Translations under genes and position numbers: made by a program
The notes under the pieces: model-generated
The model's input: the letters and a program-made list of their open reading frames with translations, nothing else
Told to the model about the DNA's origin: nothing
Databases searched by the model: none
Shown: piece by piece, positions 51,268 to 63,200 of the stretch
Numbering within the stretch: the first letter of the stretch is position 1
Layout of the letters: every line of letters begins with the position of its first letter
Assembly (NCBI GenBank): GCA_963210315.1
Contig: OY723306.1
Span: forward strand, 310,001 to 374,000
Direction: 5' to 3'
DNA length: 64,000 nucleotides
Source of the DNA: Rhynchopus euleeides
Taxonomy: Eukaryota; Euglenozoa; Diplonemea; Diplonemida; Diplonemidae

Positions 51268-54200
51268 ATGGGGAAGGGCACGGGATGCTGCGGCGGGGCC
51301 TTCCAGCCGGGGGTGGGCGATAAGAATGCGCAGGTCCTAGAGGGGGAGACGGGGCTGTGGCTGCCATGCGAGATCAAGGAGGTCAACAGCCTGGGGATGT
51401 GCGCCGGGAAGGAGTGGGTTGTGGAGTATGTCCCGTCGGGAGGCCAGGGCATGGCATCCATAACAGTCCCGAAGGAGAAGCTGCGGGAGATCGAGAGTGC
51501 TATCAAACTGGGGCCTGACGGGCAGCCGGACCTCGACAGGGACAGGGGCTGCACCGACTGCCCCTGCATCCTCCTCTTCCTCATCTTCGTTGCGGGTTGG
51601 GTGATCCTCGCCACCGTTGCCCTGGATAAGGGCGAGCCGAAGCGACTGCTCATGCCAAACGACTTCCGGGATGAGATCTGCGGCGACCGTTTCCCCCGCG
51701 CGCAGTACCCAGAGTGGTTTGTCCCGAAGCCGCAATACAAACTGACGTATGGGGTCTGCGTCAAAGCATGCCCCGAGCCTGGCGACATCGTCTGCAACAA
51801 CGACTGGGTGCACCAGGATGTCTTCGAGGCGTCGGGTCTCGCTTGGCACACTTACCCTCCCCCACCGGAGTGGGGGGATAACAACAAGATTTTCGAGATG
51901 AACGCCACAGAGGTTGCGGAGGTTAACGCGATGTTTCCCAACAGCATCTCGCCTGATCTGGGAAGCGGCATCACCGGCACCATTGCGAGGGTGCAGTCAC
52001 AGTGGCCCAACGTGCCGATCGGGGTGCTGGACCCGCTGGGTGGTGTGATTGACTGCAACTGGCGCGAGAGGATGTTCGGCGCGGCGAGCACGACCTTCAC
52101 CCGGCTGGAAGGGAAATTCCGCTTCCCCGAGGCGAGGCCATGCACCCCTCGCGAAAGGGAGCTGCTCACTAAGGCGGCAGAGGTGACCCTTCTGGTGCAG
52201 AGCTTTAACTGCTTCTCTGTGATCTACAGGTCGAACCCGATGGTGCACCGGTGTGTCCCCCTGTCGAACGACAGGGAGCAGGGCGCAGCTGCTGCAAGCA
52301 AGCTGAAGGCGCTGGCGAAATCCACTTCCGCTGGGAGGTATCTTTCCGACGGTTTTGCCGAAGTGAAGGCGAGCTGGCGGGTGCTGGTGATCAGTGCCTT
52401 CACGGCAATCATCATCTCCTTCATATGGCTTATCCTGGTGAGGATCCTGCTGAAGCCAATCGTCTACTTCATCCTCCTCCTCATCCTCGCTGTGTTGGTT
52501 GCTGCGGGCTGCGCCTGCCACTTCTATGCCAACAGCCTTGAGGACGTGACCCTCCCGGGTGATGAGTCGCACGACAGGCAGGTCATGACATGGCGCGTAT
52601 TCTCGTATATCTTCTGGACAGCCTCTGTCATCTACCTTGTCTTGATGTGCTGGTTGATCAACAGGATTCGTATTGCGATTGCTGTGCTGGAGCAGGCCAG
52701 CATGGCACTCTTCTCGTCTCCCAGCGTGCTCATCATCCCGCCGCTGATGTTCCTCTTTGTCGTGGGGTGGCTTGTGTGGTTTTTGGTTCTGGCAGTGCAT
52801 ATTCAGACCGTGCAGGACGTCACCACCGACACCTTCACCGATGTGGCGGCACCCGTCTATCAAGACGTGACGGGCAGGGTCGTGGGTGGGATTGGGAACC
52901 TCACAGGGGCCGACACCAGCGGGATCACCGACACGATTGACATCAACAACATCCTGGGGGAAAACATCACAACGTCTGACGCCCGGAATGGGACCCTTCT
53001 CAATGATCCCGATGTGATTATTAGGTATATGCACCTCTACAATCTGTTCGGGTTCCTGTGGACTGTCCAGCTGTTCATCGCGATGGCGTTCTTCGTCATA
53101 TCCGGTGTGGTCATCCTCTGGTTCTGGAGTGCCTCGACGGCAGAGATCGCTTCTGGGGAGAAGAGCAAATCCACCCCTGTCTTCGCGATGAAGAATGCAT
53201 TTTACAGGATGTTGAGGTACCACCTGGGCACGTTGATCTTCGGGGCGCTCCTGATCGCCATCATCCAGTTCGTCCGCGCCGTGCTGCTGTACATCGAACA
53301 GCAGCTGCCAGAGGAGGTGCGGGAGAACGTCTCCTTCAAGGTGCTGAAGTGCTGCATACACTGCTTCCTCGCTTACATGGAGAGGCTGGTGAAGATCATC
53401 AATAAGAACGCCTTCATCATCACGGGCATCTTCGGGTGGAATTTCTGCAGGAGTGCTGCGAAGGCCCTTCTCTTCATGATGGCCAACATCGCACGTGTTG
53501 CCGTCCTCACTGCGATGGGTGAGGTGGTGATGTTCCTGCTGAAGCTGTTTATCTGCGCGGCAAACGTCTACGTCGGGATGGTGCTGCTGGACCAGAAGAG
53601 CCTCACAGATGACGAGGAGATCGAGTCGGTATGGCGAGCCCTGTGTGTGGGTGTTGTGCAGATCTGAAGGAGATGAGGAGATCATGAGAGAAAAGCCGAT
53701 GGGAAAGTCCTCCATCACAAAAACACTACACGTGCCGGTTGTGTGGGGTGATGTTTCAAGGGTTTGCACGGGCACAGTTTCCTGCGTTGTGGGCACAGCT
53801 CTGTGGACAAATAGTAGCCAAATGAGCTGGGTGTGGAGCGTTGTGTGTCCACACAACACACACGCACCGTGCATCGTCCAGCTATTGTGTGAATTGGAGG
53901 GTTCACACCGAGCGAGCCCTGATGAGGGAGCTCTGCCTCCACCTTGTCTTGGCACACACACCACACCACACTTCCTCATGCAGGGGCTGTTCCCGCTGTT
54001 CTTCGTGCTGTGCATCACGTTCGTCATCTCTGTTATCGTAATGAACTGCTACGACACCTGCATCACAACGGTCTTCATGTATGCATCTGCATGGCCGTGC
54101 CTGCCTTGCTGGCACATCGCCACCTATATGTCGCCACCCATAGCACAGCTGATATGCACAGTGGGAGTGGGATAGTCATCGTGTGAATTGTCTTACGATC

Positions 54201-55184
54201 GTCACACTGTGCCCTCATGGGAAGTGTCAGTGCCGCAAGAATCTGCAGCAACGCTTCGTACATGTCATCTTATCGCCTTTTCGTATTGCACTAAAATTCA
54301 CCCTGTCGATGGCGGCGCGATTGCTGGTGTTGCGCCCCCCACCCTTAAAGAGCTTCCCGAACGGCGTTCTCTTCTTCTTCTTCTCGGTGTTCTTCACGGC
54401 AGAGGTGTTGGGCACTCGTGCGTGTCCGGGTTCTTACCCGCAGGCACGGTGGTGGCGGCCAGATGCAAGTCGCATGCTCCTTCGCTCGCCTCTCCGTCTC
54501 CTCCTCCTTCAACAGCTGCTGCGCGGCCTTGTGCTGCATCAAGAACGCAACCCCAAGTCTTTCTGATACTACCACTGCCTCTGTGGTGGGGGCTCACTGT
54601 GTACACCACATCACACCATCCATACCATGCCCAACACCGCCGCCTGCCGACAGGTGCTCCCTGGTTGACGAAGACCGTGCAGGAGACTGCGGGGACTCGT
54701 ACGTGCCGTACGTCCCCCCGTCGCTTGCCAAGCTGATGGACAACGTATGTGATGGGCCTCTCAGGGTGGGTGTAGTGTTGAGGTGAAAGGGGGCTGTCTG
54801 GGGGAAGGGGCCCTGTTGTGTTCTGTCCGCACAATATGCACGGCACCACGGCACGCCAGTCGAGTCGAGCAACACAGCCATTTCCACGCATTCTCCCTTG
54901 TGTGTGCATCATGCGATCGGAACACAAGATGATATCCTCGCTGTAGAATATGCTCTGTGGAAGATAGTGTTCAAACCCCCATGCCACCTCTCCGTTCCTC
55001 CGCACAGTTCAAGGAAGTTGCTGCGCTTGAGGCAGACTACCGTGCAAAGATGAAGCACGCGACAGCGCTGAAGGGTGGCGCCAAGGTTGCCGATGCCAGC
55101 CCACCAAAGAAGCACCAGGTTGCCCCTGCAGCACCTGCACAGCCGAAGGGCAAGCCCGACGAGCAGGAGCAGGGCGAGTCTTAG
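51268..55184 (+). CDS. SLC44A: Choline transporter-like protein (SLC44/CTL family), four exons (right-arm copy)
   Basis: Identical to the copy at 11517-15433. Exons are 51268-53628, 53984-54078, 54654-54744 and 55008-55184, joined in consistent phase (0, 2/1, 0) to give 907 aa. Donors are GTATGG, GTATGC and GTATGT; acceptors are GCAG, ACAG and ACAG. The open frame continues a few codons past the exon 1 donor to a stop, so reading exon 1 alone would give a false 799-aa protein lacking the last transmembrane helix. Exon 2 (GLFPLFFVLCITFVISVIVM) supplies that helix, and exon 3 restores the conserved cytosolic segment. The family signature RGCTDCPC before TM1 supports the assignment; the transported substrate is not determined. 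Confidence 0.88.
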
Positions 55185-55703
55185 GCAGCTTCCTGGAGAC
55201 CAGCCAGGCAGGGTGGGGGGCGCGTCTGACAGCGTTCCGCTCACCCCACCCCACCCCACCCCACCCCCCCAAACCACTTCTTCATGCTCTTTCTGCTCTT
55301 GTGCTTACTTCGCCAACCTCTGTCGGGAGCGGCCCGACGTACACACACACCGAAAACCCACCCGAGGTGGTGTCCTGCAAATCACAGGCGCCTCCGCTGT
55401 TGTGGGCTTGCATGTCTGCCAGAACCTAGAGGGGGCCTTCGCTCTGTGTCAAACTGTGTCAAATTGTGTCAGTGTGTCACACAGGCGGTTTTTTTCACCT
55501 TAGGCGAAATCGGGAAAAACGCCGCCAAGCCTTCGCTCTGTGTCACTGTGTGTCACTGACTCAGAGCGAAGGTCCCGTGACACAGGGGTGTTGGGGACAA
55601 TGCAAAATTTGCGAAAAATCTCGAAAAGAAATTCCTGGCAGAGGTGAAAAAATTGGGTTCCACACAAAACTGGCTCCAAAGTGACATACTCCCACGTGGT
55701 CCT

Positions 55704-55997
55704 TACACACTGTGTCATGCCCCCCCAGGCTTCCAGCACAGTGTGTCATGCCCCCCCAGGCTTCCAGCACACTGTGTCATGCCCCCCCAGGCTTCTAACA
55801 CACTGTGTCATGCCCCCCCAGGCTTCCAGCACACTGTGTCATGCCCCCCCAGGCTTCCAGCACAGTGTGTCATGCCCCCCCAGGCTTCTAGCACACTGTG
55901 TCATGCCCCCCCAGGCTTCCAGCACACTGTGTCATGCCCCCCCAGGCTTCTAACACACTGTGTCATGCCCCCCCAGGCTTCTAGCACACTGTGTCAT
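55704..55997 (-). repeat. 31-bp tandem repeat (right arm)
   Basis: Mirror of the array at 10704-10997; same copy number and the same order of variant units. Confidence 0.9.
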
Positions 55998-56299
55998 ACC
56001 CCCAGGCCGCCTTCCTCCCCCACTCCGTCGCAGTCACGAAGTGGCTTTTCGGCGATCGCAGTGCTCCGTCCCTCCTGCTGCAACCAACTGAGGCTTCCGT
56101 CCCGTTGCCCGTCGCCACCTCGAGGGAGGTATCCCGGGGTTTCGACGGCGTCGTCCGGCCCGCCGTCGCCTCACGCCTACCAGTGCCTACCTCCGCCAGC
56201 TCCGCCACTCAGGAAGCACAGCTTTGACACCCGCGCCCTCGTCACACACATCTCTACCGCGCCCCTGCGCTGTGCTCCTCCGTCTCGTTCGCACCCCCT

Positions 56300-57051
56300 T
56301 TACCCTTCATGCCCGTGCAGCACTGTCACCAGCTTTCCGGCGTAGTCGCCGCCGGTGTCCCCGCTGAGCTTCCACAGGAACAGCCGGCAGACTACTTCGT
56401 GACAGGCAGCCGCCCTGGATCCCGTGCCAGAAGTCAACAAACGCGTCGGTGATCCGCTCCCGCCCCGCGGCAGCCTTTTCGGTGACCTCGAAGGTGTGCA
56501 CCAATTCCGACTGCGCCTCGCGTTGCAGCTGCCCGCCCCAACTCCTTCCCCTCCCGTCGCCCAGTCAGTCCCTCTCGCGTGCCGCCAGCTTTGGACCACA
56601 CCCCGCTCGGCCCGCCTCGGCAGTTGTCCCCAGTACGCGCGCCTCCCGGGTCGGGTTCGCGCCCACACTTTACCAGCCCCCTTGCGCATCGTTTTTTGAG
56701 CGCGCGGGAACGCGCAGCACCCCTGGCCATCGGCCAGTCGCCACCCCCCCCCGGCGCCCCCACCGCCCTCCGCGTCCAGCGCCAGGACAGCACATCCCCT
56801 GCTGGCACTGTTGCGCGGGGGGCCGCGCGAAGCGCGGCCCCGCGACCCCACCCCCACCCCGCGCGAAGCGCGGGGTGGGGTCGCGGGGCTGGGGGTGGGG
56901 GTTTATCCTTATCTTCCTTGGGGGTGCAGGACCTCCCCCATGATTGACGAGTTGGGGGTATAGCTTGGCGGACGATGACGTGGCATCGACAGCGGCTTGC
57001 ACCCCCCCCTGAAATAGGCGCGTGAACTCTTGCGTCACTTCGCACATTGTG
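56300..57051 (-). pseudogene. Frame-broken coding remnant in transposon (right arm)
   Basis: Mirror of 9650-10401; same broken frames, family not recognised. Confidence 0.25.
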
Positions 57052-57456
57052 CATCATGTTCAAATGACACGCAGGAGCCAGTAGGCTGCCTTTCAAACGG
57101 GGTGCCTGTCCCTGCTGGACAGGGGGGTCTGGGGCCCAGCTGCCGGAGGCCATGGGAGTGAACATTTATTCCTGGCGGGCGCGGTTACTCACGGTATGGT
57201 CCCTCGGGGCCAAGCTGCGATGCCAGCACGCTAACCCAAATTGCAATACGGCGGGCGCAGATTCGGTGTGAATTGGGCTGCATCCTGGGTAGCCCGGGCC
57301 CTACCCGATGTGATGATAAATTGTCGCGCAAGGACACGCCACAGGGGGGTCTGGGGGGCGGAGCCCCCCAGCCGCCGGAGGCCACGGTAGTGAACGTCTG
57401 TTCACAGGTTGGGGGCGCAGGAGGGGGGGGGGCCCGGGGGGGGGGGGGGCGGATGT

Positions 57457-58106
57457 TTATGGCGGTTCCTCAAATTGAAGCCTTGCCTGGAGCTGCTCCA
57501 CAGCGTCCCGGGCATCGCTCTTCGCAGGAACTCCTCCTTCAAACGGTGCATGGGGATGTAGCGGCGGATGGTGCTCTCGTCGATCTGGCACAGGTCCTCC
57601 TGCAGCCACCTGATGCGCTCTTGCTTCGCAGAACTCGCCATCGTCACGCTTCTTCCTGACGCAGGCCTCCGCGAGCTGCTTCACCAGCTCCGCGTCCCCC
57701 CGATGCAACTGCGCGCGCTGGAGGGGGGCCCCGGATGGGAGGGCTAGGCGGTGCCGCATGGCTACACCTCGTGCAGGCTGCTGGATCGACGCCGCGGTCC
57801 CTGCAGCCGGATCGTCGCAAACCCCAGAGCTTGTGCGGCCAGGTGCAGGGCTGCCACCTGTCTCGACCCGCATCTCCGCCCAGGCCCGCCCAGTCCCGGA
57901 GCTCACGCCCGACTAGGCGTTTCATCGCCTCGGGGATGAACCCCTCCGGAACTGGGTTCTTCCCCAGCCGTACGGCCTCGTCGTACAGCGCCCGTCTCCT
58001 GTATCGCTTTCATGAGCCGCTCGCGAGGGGGTGAAGGTGCAGCGCCCCTCGACGGGGTGCTGGAGGATGGCCCTCAGGTCATCGGGCTCATCGCGGTGGT
58101 ATTGAC
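57457..58106 (-). pseudogene. Frame-broken coding remnant in transposon (right arm)
   Basis: Mirror of 8595-9244; several frame switches, ending LQARLQFEEPP and a stop at 57457. Family not recognised. Confidence 0.35.
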
Positions 58107-58164
58107 AACTTGAGGCCCCCTGTGGTTAAGCCCCCCCTTGCCAGACCCCCCAGGGGGGGCTTAA

Positions 58165-58410
58165 ACACGGGGGATCCCAGGTAATAGCGTTTTCCTCGCT
58201 GCCCCTGTCGCTGCCTCCCGTGGGGTCTCGACAGCACTAGACATTTCTGCGCAGGTAGATTGCCTCCACTACAGGCTCACCCTAGACGAAGAGGGTGTCG
58301 CCATGGGAACCAAAAACCTGATGAAGTGGTGTGTAGTGCTAACACGCCATGAAAGCCTCGCCAACCTGGCCAATTTAGCCGGAGGGGCATCGGTCTACCT
58401 GGAACAATGA
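58165..58410 (+). CDS. Hypothetical ORF fragment in transposon (right arm)
   Basis: Mirror of 8291-8536. Open from just after TAA (58162-58164) to TGA (58408-58410), with an ATG at 58303. It reads as ordinary protein with no family match that I recognise. Confidence 0.25.
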   Translation, partial: TRGIPGNSVFLAAPVAASRGVSTALDISAQVDCLHYRLTLDEEGVAMGTKNLMKWCVVLTRHESLANLANLAGGASVYLEQ

Positions 58411-58568
58411 GACGCTCAAAATACCAAGGGAACCCGCACGTCTTCTTTGGAATTCCCCTCAACGGGGAACACGCACCTGACCTGGTGTCCCAAGGCCACG
58501 ACGCCTCCCCCCACCTGGCACACCGGATCCCGCTGGACTGTGGGGACGTCACTAAAGTGCTTGCGTAA
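58407..58568 (+). CDS. Small hypothetical ORF (53 aa) in transposon, ATGA overlap (right arm)
   Basis: Mirror of 8133-8294. The start ATG at 58407 overlaps the TGA of the preceding ORF. Confidence 0.25.
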   Translation: MRRSKYQGNPHVFFGIPLNGEHAPDLVSQGHDASPHLAHRIPLDCGDVTKVLA

Positions 58569-58802
58569 TAACACTGTGTTCACCACCTCCGGTCTTCACG
58601 GTCAGGTGAAGATCAATTTTGCAGATCGCGACATGTCATGACCACGTCATGGGGTTCTTCGGGTGTCCCCATTCAGAAAACACCCGAGAAATATGACAAC
58701 TTTGCTAAACTGGACCCAACTCCCCACACTCTTTTTTTTGCCATTTTTTCCATTTTTGGGCTCACTTTTTCTCACTTTTCTCACTCCAGAGCGAAGGCCC
58801 CC

Positions 58803-60272
58803 AGAGTCGAATTATCCTCCAAGAGTGGTGCACGTGATGTTCGCAGTTTCATGCTTGCAGCATATTGTCAAAGATTGGGAAGCGGGACCATACAACACAC
58901 ACCGTGATGGGGCCGCACACAGTGGGGTTTCCCGGTGCCATTTGGCCTTGATGCAGTGGGAGGGACACAGGGGGCGGGGGGGCACAGCAAACAACAGGTC
59001 CAGACTTCGTTCGGACTGCTTCAAAATATTTCAACCAGAATGACGAGTCGGGCCGAATATTCGATGGGTGTGGCCGAGCCTTGATTGCCTTCATAACGTT
59101 GGGTGTTCGGAGGGGGGGAGGGCTCGATTCCGTCAGGTTTCCCGTTTCAAGTCGAGAGGATTTCTGTCGACTCCTCGGAACGCAGTTCGAGACTCGGCTC
59201 CCATGCCGTGTTGGGGCGCATCCCCCACACATCCTGCTGCCGCTCCCGCTGTTTGGTCACCCCCCTCACCTGTGTCGGATTCGACCGGCTCTGCACACCA
59301 CAGCCGATCTGTTCCCCACCACCACCACCACTACCACCACTCTCTCGCGACACCTTCCGTTGATCTCTTCATCTTTCCCTTCTTCTCTCCTTTCAGATAC
59401 CTTCTCTTCCTCCCCTCCCCCACACAAGCACACCACACCCGTCTTCTTTGCCGATAGACCACTCTCCTATGTTCTTATGGATTCGTGATACAGGTGGGGG
59501 GTAATGTCAGCGGTGCGCCTTGAAGTTGTGCTGCTCTTGAGGCTGAAAAGCAAGAGAATCACGCTTTTTGGAAGGAGGGGGGGCGGGGCCTTTGGAACAA
59601 CAATTCTGAACAACAGCATTCCGTTTTGTTGCCACGGTTTTTTTTGATTCTATGTGGGGTGCACGGATCGAAGGTTGAACCAGTTGCAATCAATCACTGG
59701 CGTACGAACAGCCCATCGCCCTTCGAGTTTACCCGCGCAGTTTACCCCCCCCCCCCGACCCCTTTGCAACCTTGCAGCCTACCATAGTCCTCTATGGTCT
59801 GATCTGGCGCCTTACCCACCCCCCTTTCCCCCCCTCGATCTAATAAACGCTTCCTCTCTCTCTCTTTTGCACGCCATGGAGGGCTTCGCCCTGTAGACGT
59901 ACCCATTCCCAGTAGCAGGGGAGGGCCGTTTCGTACTGAACAAAGAAATCCCTGCCACCCCTTCTGGTGCTCGGAGCATGTCCCGTTCGTACAAAAAGAA
60001 GGAAGGCAAACGCTCCACGTCTTGTTGGTCAACAGGGATAATTCAAGAATCCAGTGGGAGTGCCTCAGTTGCAATTGCCGGACTTTCCCGTCGTTCTGAC
60101 GTTTCATGAACTTCTGCAAACTTCTCAAAAAAAAAAGCAACAACAACTGCAGTGGTGGTGGGGGAGAGGGATCCTTCGTTATTGTGTCAACCAGCTGTTG
60201 TGTGTGTGTGTGTGGTGACCACGTTTTGTGTGGGGAGATCCTGCGCGGATCATTGCCCACCCCCGCCCATTT
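58803..60272. other. Intergenic DNA (right arm), no gene seen
   Basis: Mirror of 6429-7898, between the terminal-repeat transposon and LINE 1; contains the same (ACC)n-like tract, C run and GT microsatellite. Confidence 0.6.
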
Positions 60273-63200
60273 CTACGTCACAGCGGAGGCCCCACTCGGG
60301 TTAGAGTGTGGGGCCAACTCAGTGCCACTCCGGGGAGGAGGGCGTGCAGCATAGCCGGCGTGGTGTGCTTGGCAGCAATGTGGTAGTGTTTTGCCATCGC
60401 TGTAGCAGTCACCGCATCGGTCCATGCTGTGGCGTTTGCAGAAGCCCATAGTGACCGGGAGCCCGTCCCCCTCCTTGTGGTGGTTGCGGCAGCACACCTC
60501 CTCCGGGAGGCGCCGCTTCTGGCATGCCGAGCAACGGGGCTTCCAATGCAACTTGCAGGCAAGCACCTTTGCGTTCCTCCTGGCACCAGGGGGAGCAGTT
60601 CGGGGGGCAGCGCCCCTCCGCTCCCATGGGCGCCCTACCCGGCTGTTGGCCTGCCGACCACGCGCCGCCCACTGCTGGGCCGATTGCTGCCAACCCTCAG
60701 GGTAGTGCGGCTGCGGAGCGAAGGTAGCGGCCCACGCCATTCCGCGATCATGGAACACTGTATCCGTCCGGCTGGGGGCTGGCACAGCCAGGTGCGCTTG
60801 GAGGCTGCGCATCACCGACTCAGTGGCAGGGTTCAGCTGGGCCCTCCTCGACAGGCCCGCCGCCACAGATCCACCGATCGCCGTGAGGACTGTTGAGTTG
60901 GCAGCATGGCCGCAATGCCAGGGCCCAGTGCCTACTTTCGTCACCATGCTGCAGAGCCCCTTCAGCGAGGCAGCCTTCCCCAGGATACTGCTCTGGAACA
61001 CCGTGAGGTCCTGCTGGAGCTGCTGCCGTGAGGCCCCCAGCCTTTCAGCCTCGTCCATCGCGGCGTTACTGAGGGCATCAGCATCTGTGTTGGATTCCCT
61101 CTTCACATGCTCGTATGTGAGAGTGAACCTCGGTTGGAGGTCCGCAGCTAGCCGGGACGTGCTGAGGAACAGAGGACGGAGGGCGGCATCCCGGCACAAT
61201 GAGTCCCCTTGGAGCTGGCGCAGCACCACCTGGGAGTCGCCCCGCACTGTGACTGGGCCCTCAGGGGCATCACCCCTCTCGAGGAGGCGCAGACCTGCAC
61301 GGAGCGCCTCGTACTCAGCAATGTTGTTGCTACGCACGTTCAGCAGCGGGAGTACTTTCTCTGAAACCTTGCAACCGTCTTGGTATAGCACCGCCCCTGC
61401 CCCCGCCACGGCGAAGGGGGTGCCATTGTCGCGCGCACCACCGTCAAAGTACAGGGTGAGCCCTGGGGCTGTGTCTGCAGGGATGCGCGAGCGGGCCTCC
61501 CTCGCGCCCTTCCTATTCGGGTCCACGTGGGCGGGGGGGCGGATGCGGCGCGTCACGGTGTCTGGGAGGGTAAGGCCAGTTGATAGCTCGAAGTCCACGG
61601 CCAGCTCCATCAGGGTCACAGTATGCTCACTCCCCTGCGGTCCCCACTTTAGGCCCCTTAGCCAGTCGCAGAGGGCCACCCACATGCCTGGGGGCCGCTT
61701 GCCCCACGTCTGCTTGACTTCGGAAGGCGCCAGTGCAGGGATGGAGGCACTCTCGGGGTTAGGGGTGCTCCACTCCCAGGGGTAGACGGTAGTACGGTGA
61801 TGGCGCACAGAGCGGTCGAGCAGCCCGTCCTTCTCCTGTCGCGCCGCCAGGACTGCGATGAAGTAGCGGTGGAGCTGTGCCACGGTGGTGATCCTGTCCG
61901 CAAAGGACATGGGCAGCGGCTGCTCGTTCTCCGGGACGCTGTATCTGTAAATGGGCGCCACCCCGCACTGGGCCAGGCATGCCGGCCAGGCCGTCCGGTC
62001 CCTCGCTGCTATGGGGTGCTTCTGGCGGACTGGCTCCCATGCCGCGCAGTCCCACCACAGGTGTGATACCGTCTCCGGGGTCCCAGATGTGCAGTATCGG
62101 CACACCTCCCCCAGACCTGTGCGCCCACGAGCAGGCACCGCCCCTGCAACAACGGAGCGGAGGAGGCCTCGCTGGTACCCCGTGATTGCAGCGCCCTCTC
62201 CCTCCAGGACGCAACGTGTCACCCTCCCGTCAATGCCGTGCTCTGCTCCTTGGAAGTCGTCTCTGCGTTCGGCCAGCTTCTTCGCCGTTGCGTTACGCAG
62301 GGATTGGCGGAGGTCGTGTGCAAAGATAGCCCAGGCGCTCGGTGTTGCAGCAACAGGGTCGAAGGTGACATCGCGACCAGCTTCGTCAGTGTAAGCCAGG
62401 GTGGTCGCAGCACTCCAGCGCCATTCAATCCCCTGCAGGGCGGCCCAGAAAAGCGCGAAGGGGCCTGTCCCCTCAAGCCTCTCTCTACTCCCCCAGGCTG
62501 CCTCGGACAGCACCCTGCTGTGACTCCACTTTTTGATCTGCTTGGCCCATGTGGTGATCTGCCGGTAGGGGGGGGCGACAGCGGGGTCCACCCGGTGCGC
62601 CTGATGGAGGACACACAGCACAATCTCCTGTGCTCTGCGAGGTGGGCCAGACCAGAGCGCGGCGACGAAGAGGCCCCTCCATCGCCTGATGTCCTTGCTG
62701 TCCCAACGAGTTACGAGGGCATCGTAATATAGTCGAGCCCCTGCCGTCATCGCCGCCGCCTGCCCTTTCCATTGCACCGGCAGGGGCAGCGCTGAGGTTC
62801 TGCGGAGGTTCTGCTGCGCACCTTCCTTCCGGCGGGCGATGCGCTCGGACTGGGGCGCTGTGCGCCCTTCCCTGATCAGGCGCGCGTGTAGCATGGCCCC
62901 GAGACAGTCGAAGCTGTTGCGCTGCCGGAGGGGAGTGGCCTCGCCATCCCTTGCCCGGTACATAATCCGGAGCGGCCCGGGGGATGTCGAGAAAACGCGA
63001 GACTTGATTTCTGCACAAATAGCCATCCCGGTGTCGTGGGAGAAACCCGCAGAGTCGTCTACAACGTCTTGCAGGATCTCCGGGCTGGGGGCTGTGGCGT
63101 ATACGTCGTCAACGAAAGACAGCGCCCTTGTGTCCTGCCGGTGCTCGACCATCCTCATCCACACACCCACCAGCACGTTAATCAGCACGACACTGATGGG

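Larger units (their letters stand above)
55431..58802. mobile_element. Degenerate DNA transposon with 16-bp TIRs and TCT/AGA TSD (right-arm copy)
   Basis: Mirror of 7899-11270. TIRs are GGGGGCCTTCGCTCTG at 55431-55446 and its reverse complement at 58787-58802, with AGA on both flanks. It contains the 31-bp tandem array (55704-55997), the GC double hairpin (about 56820-56900) and the frame-broken coding remnants in mirror positions (about 56300-57051 and 57457-58106, minus strand). Confidence 0.6.
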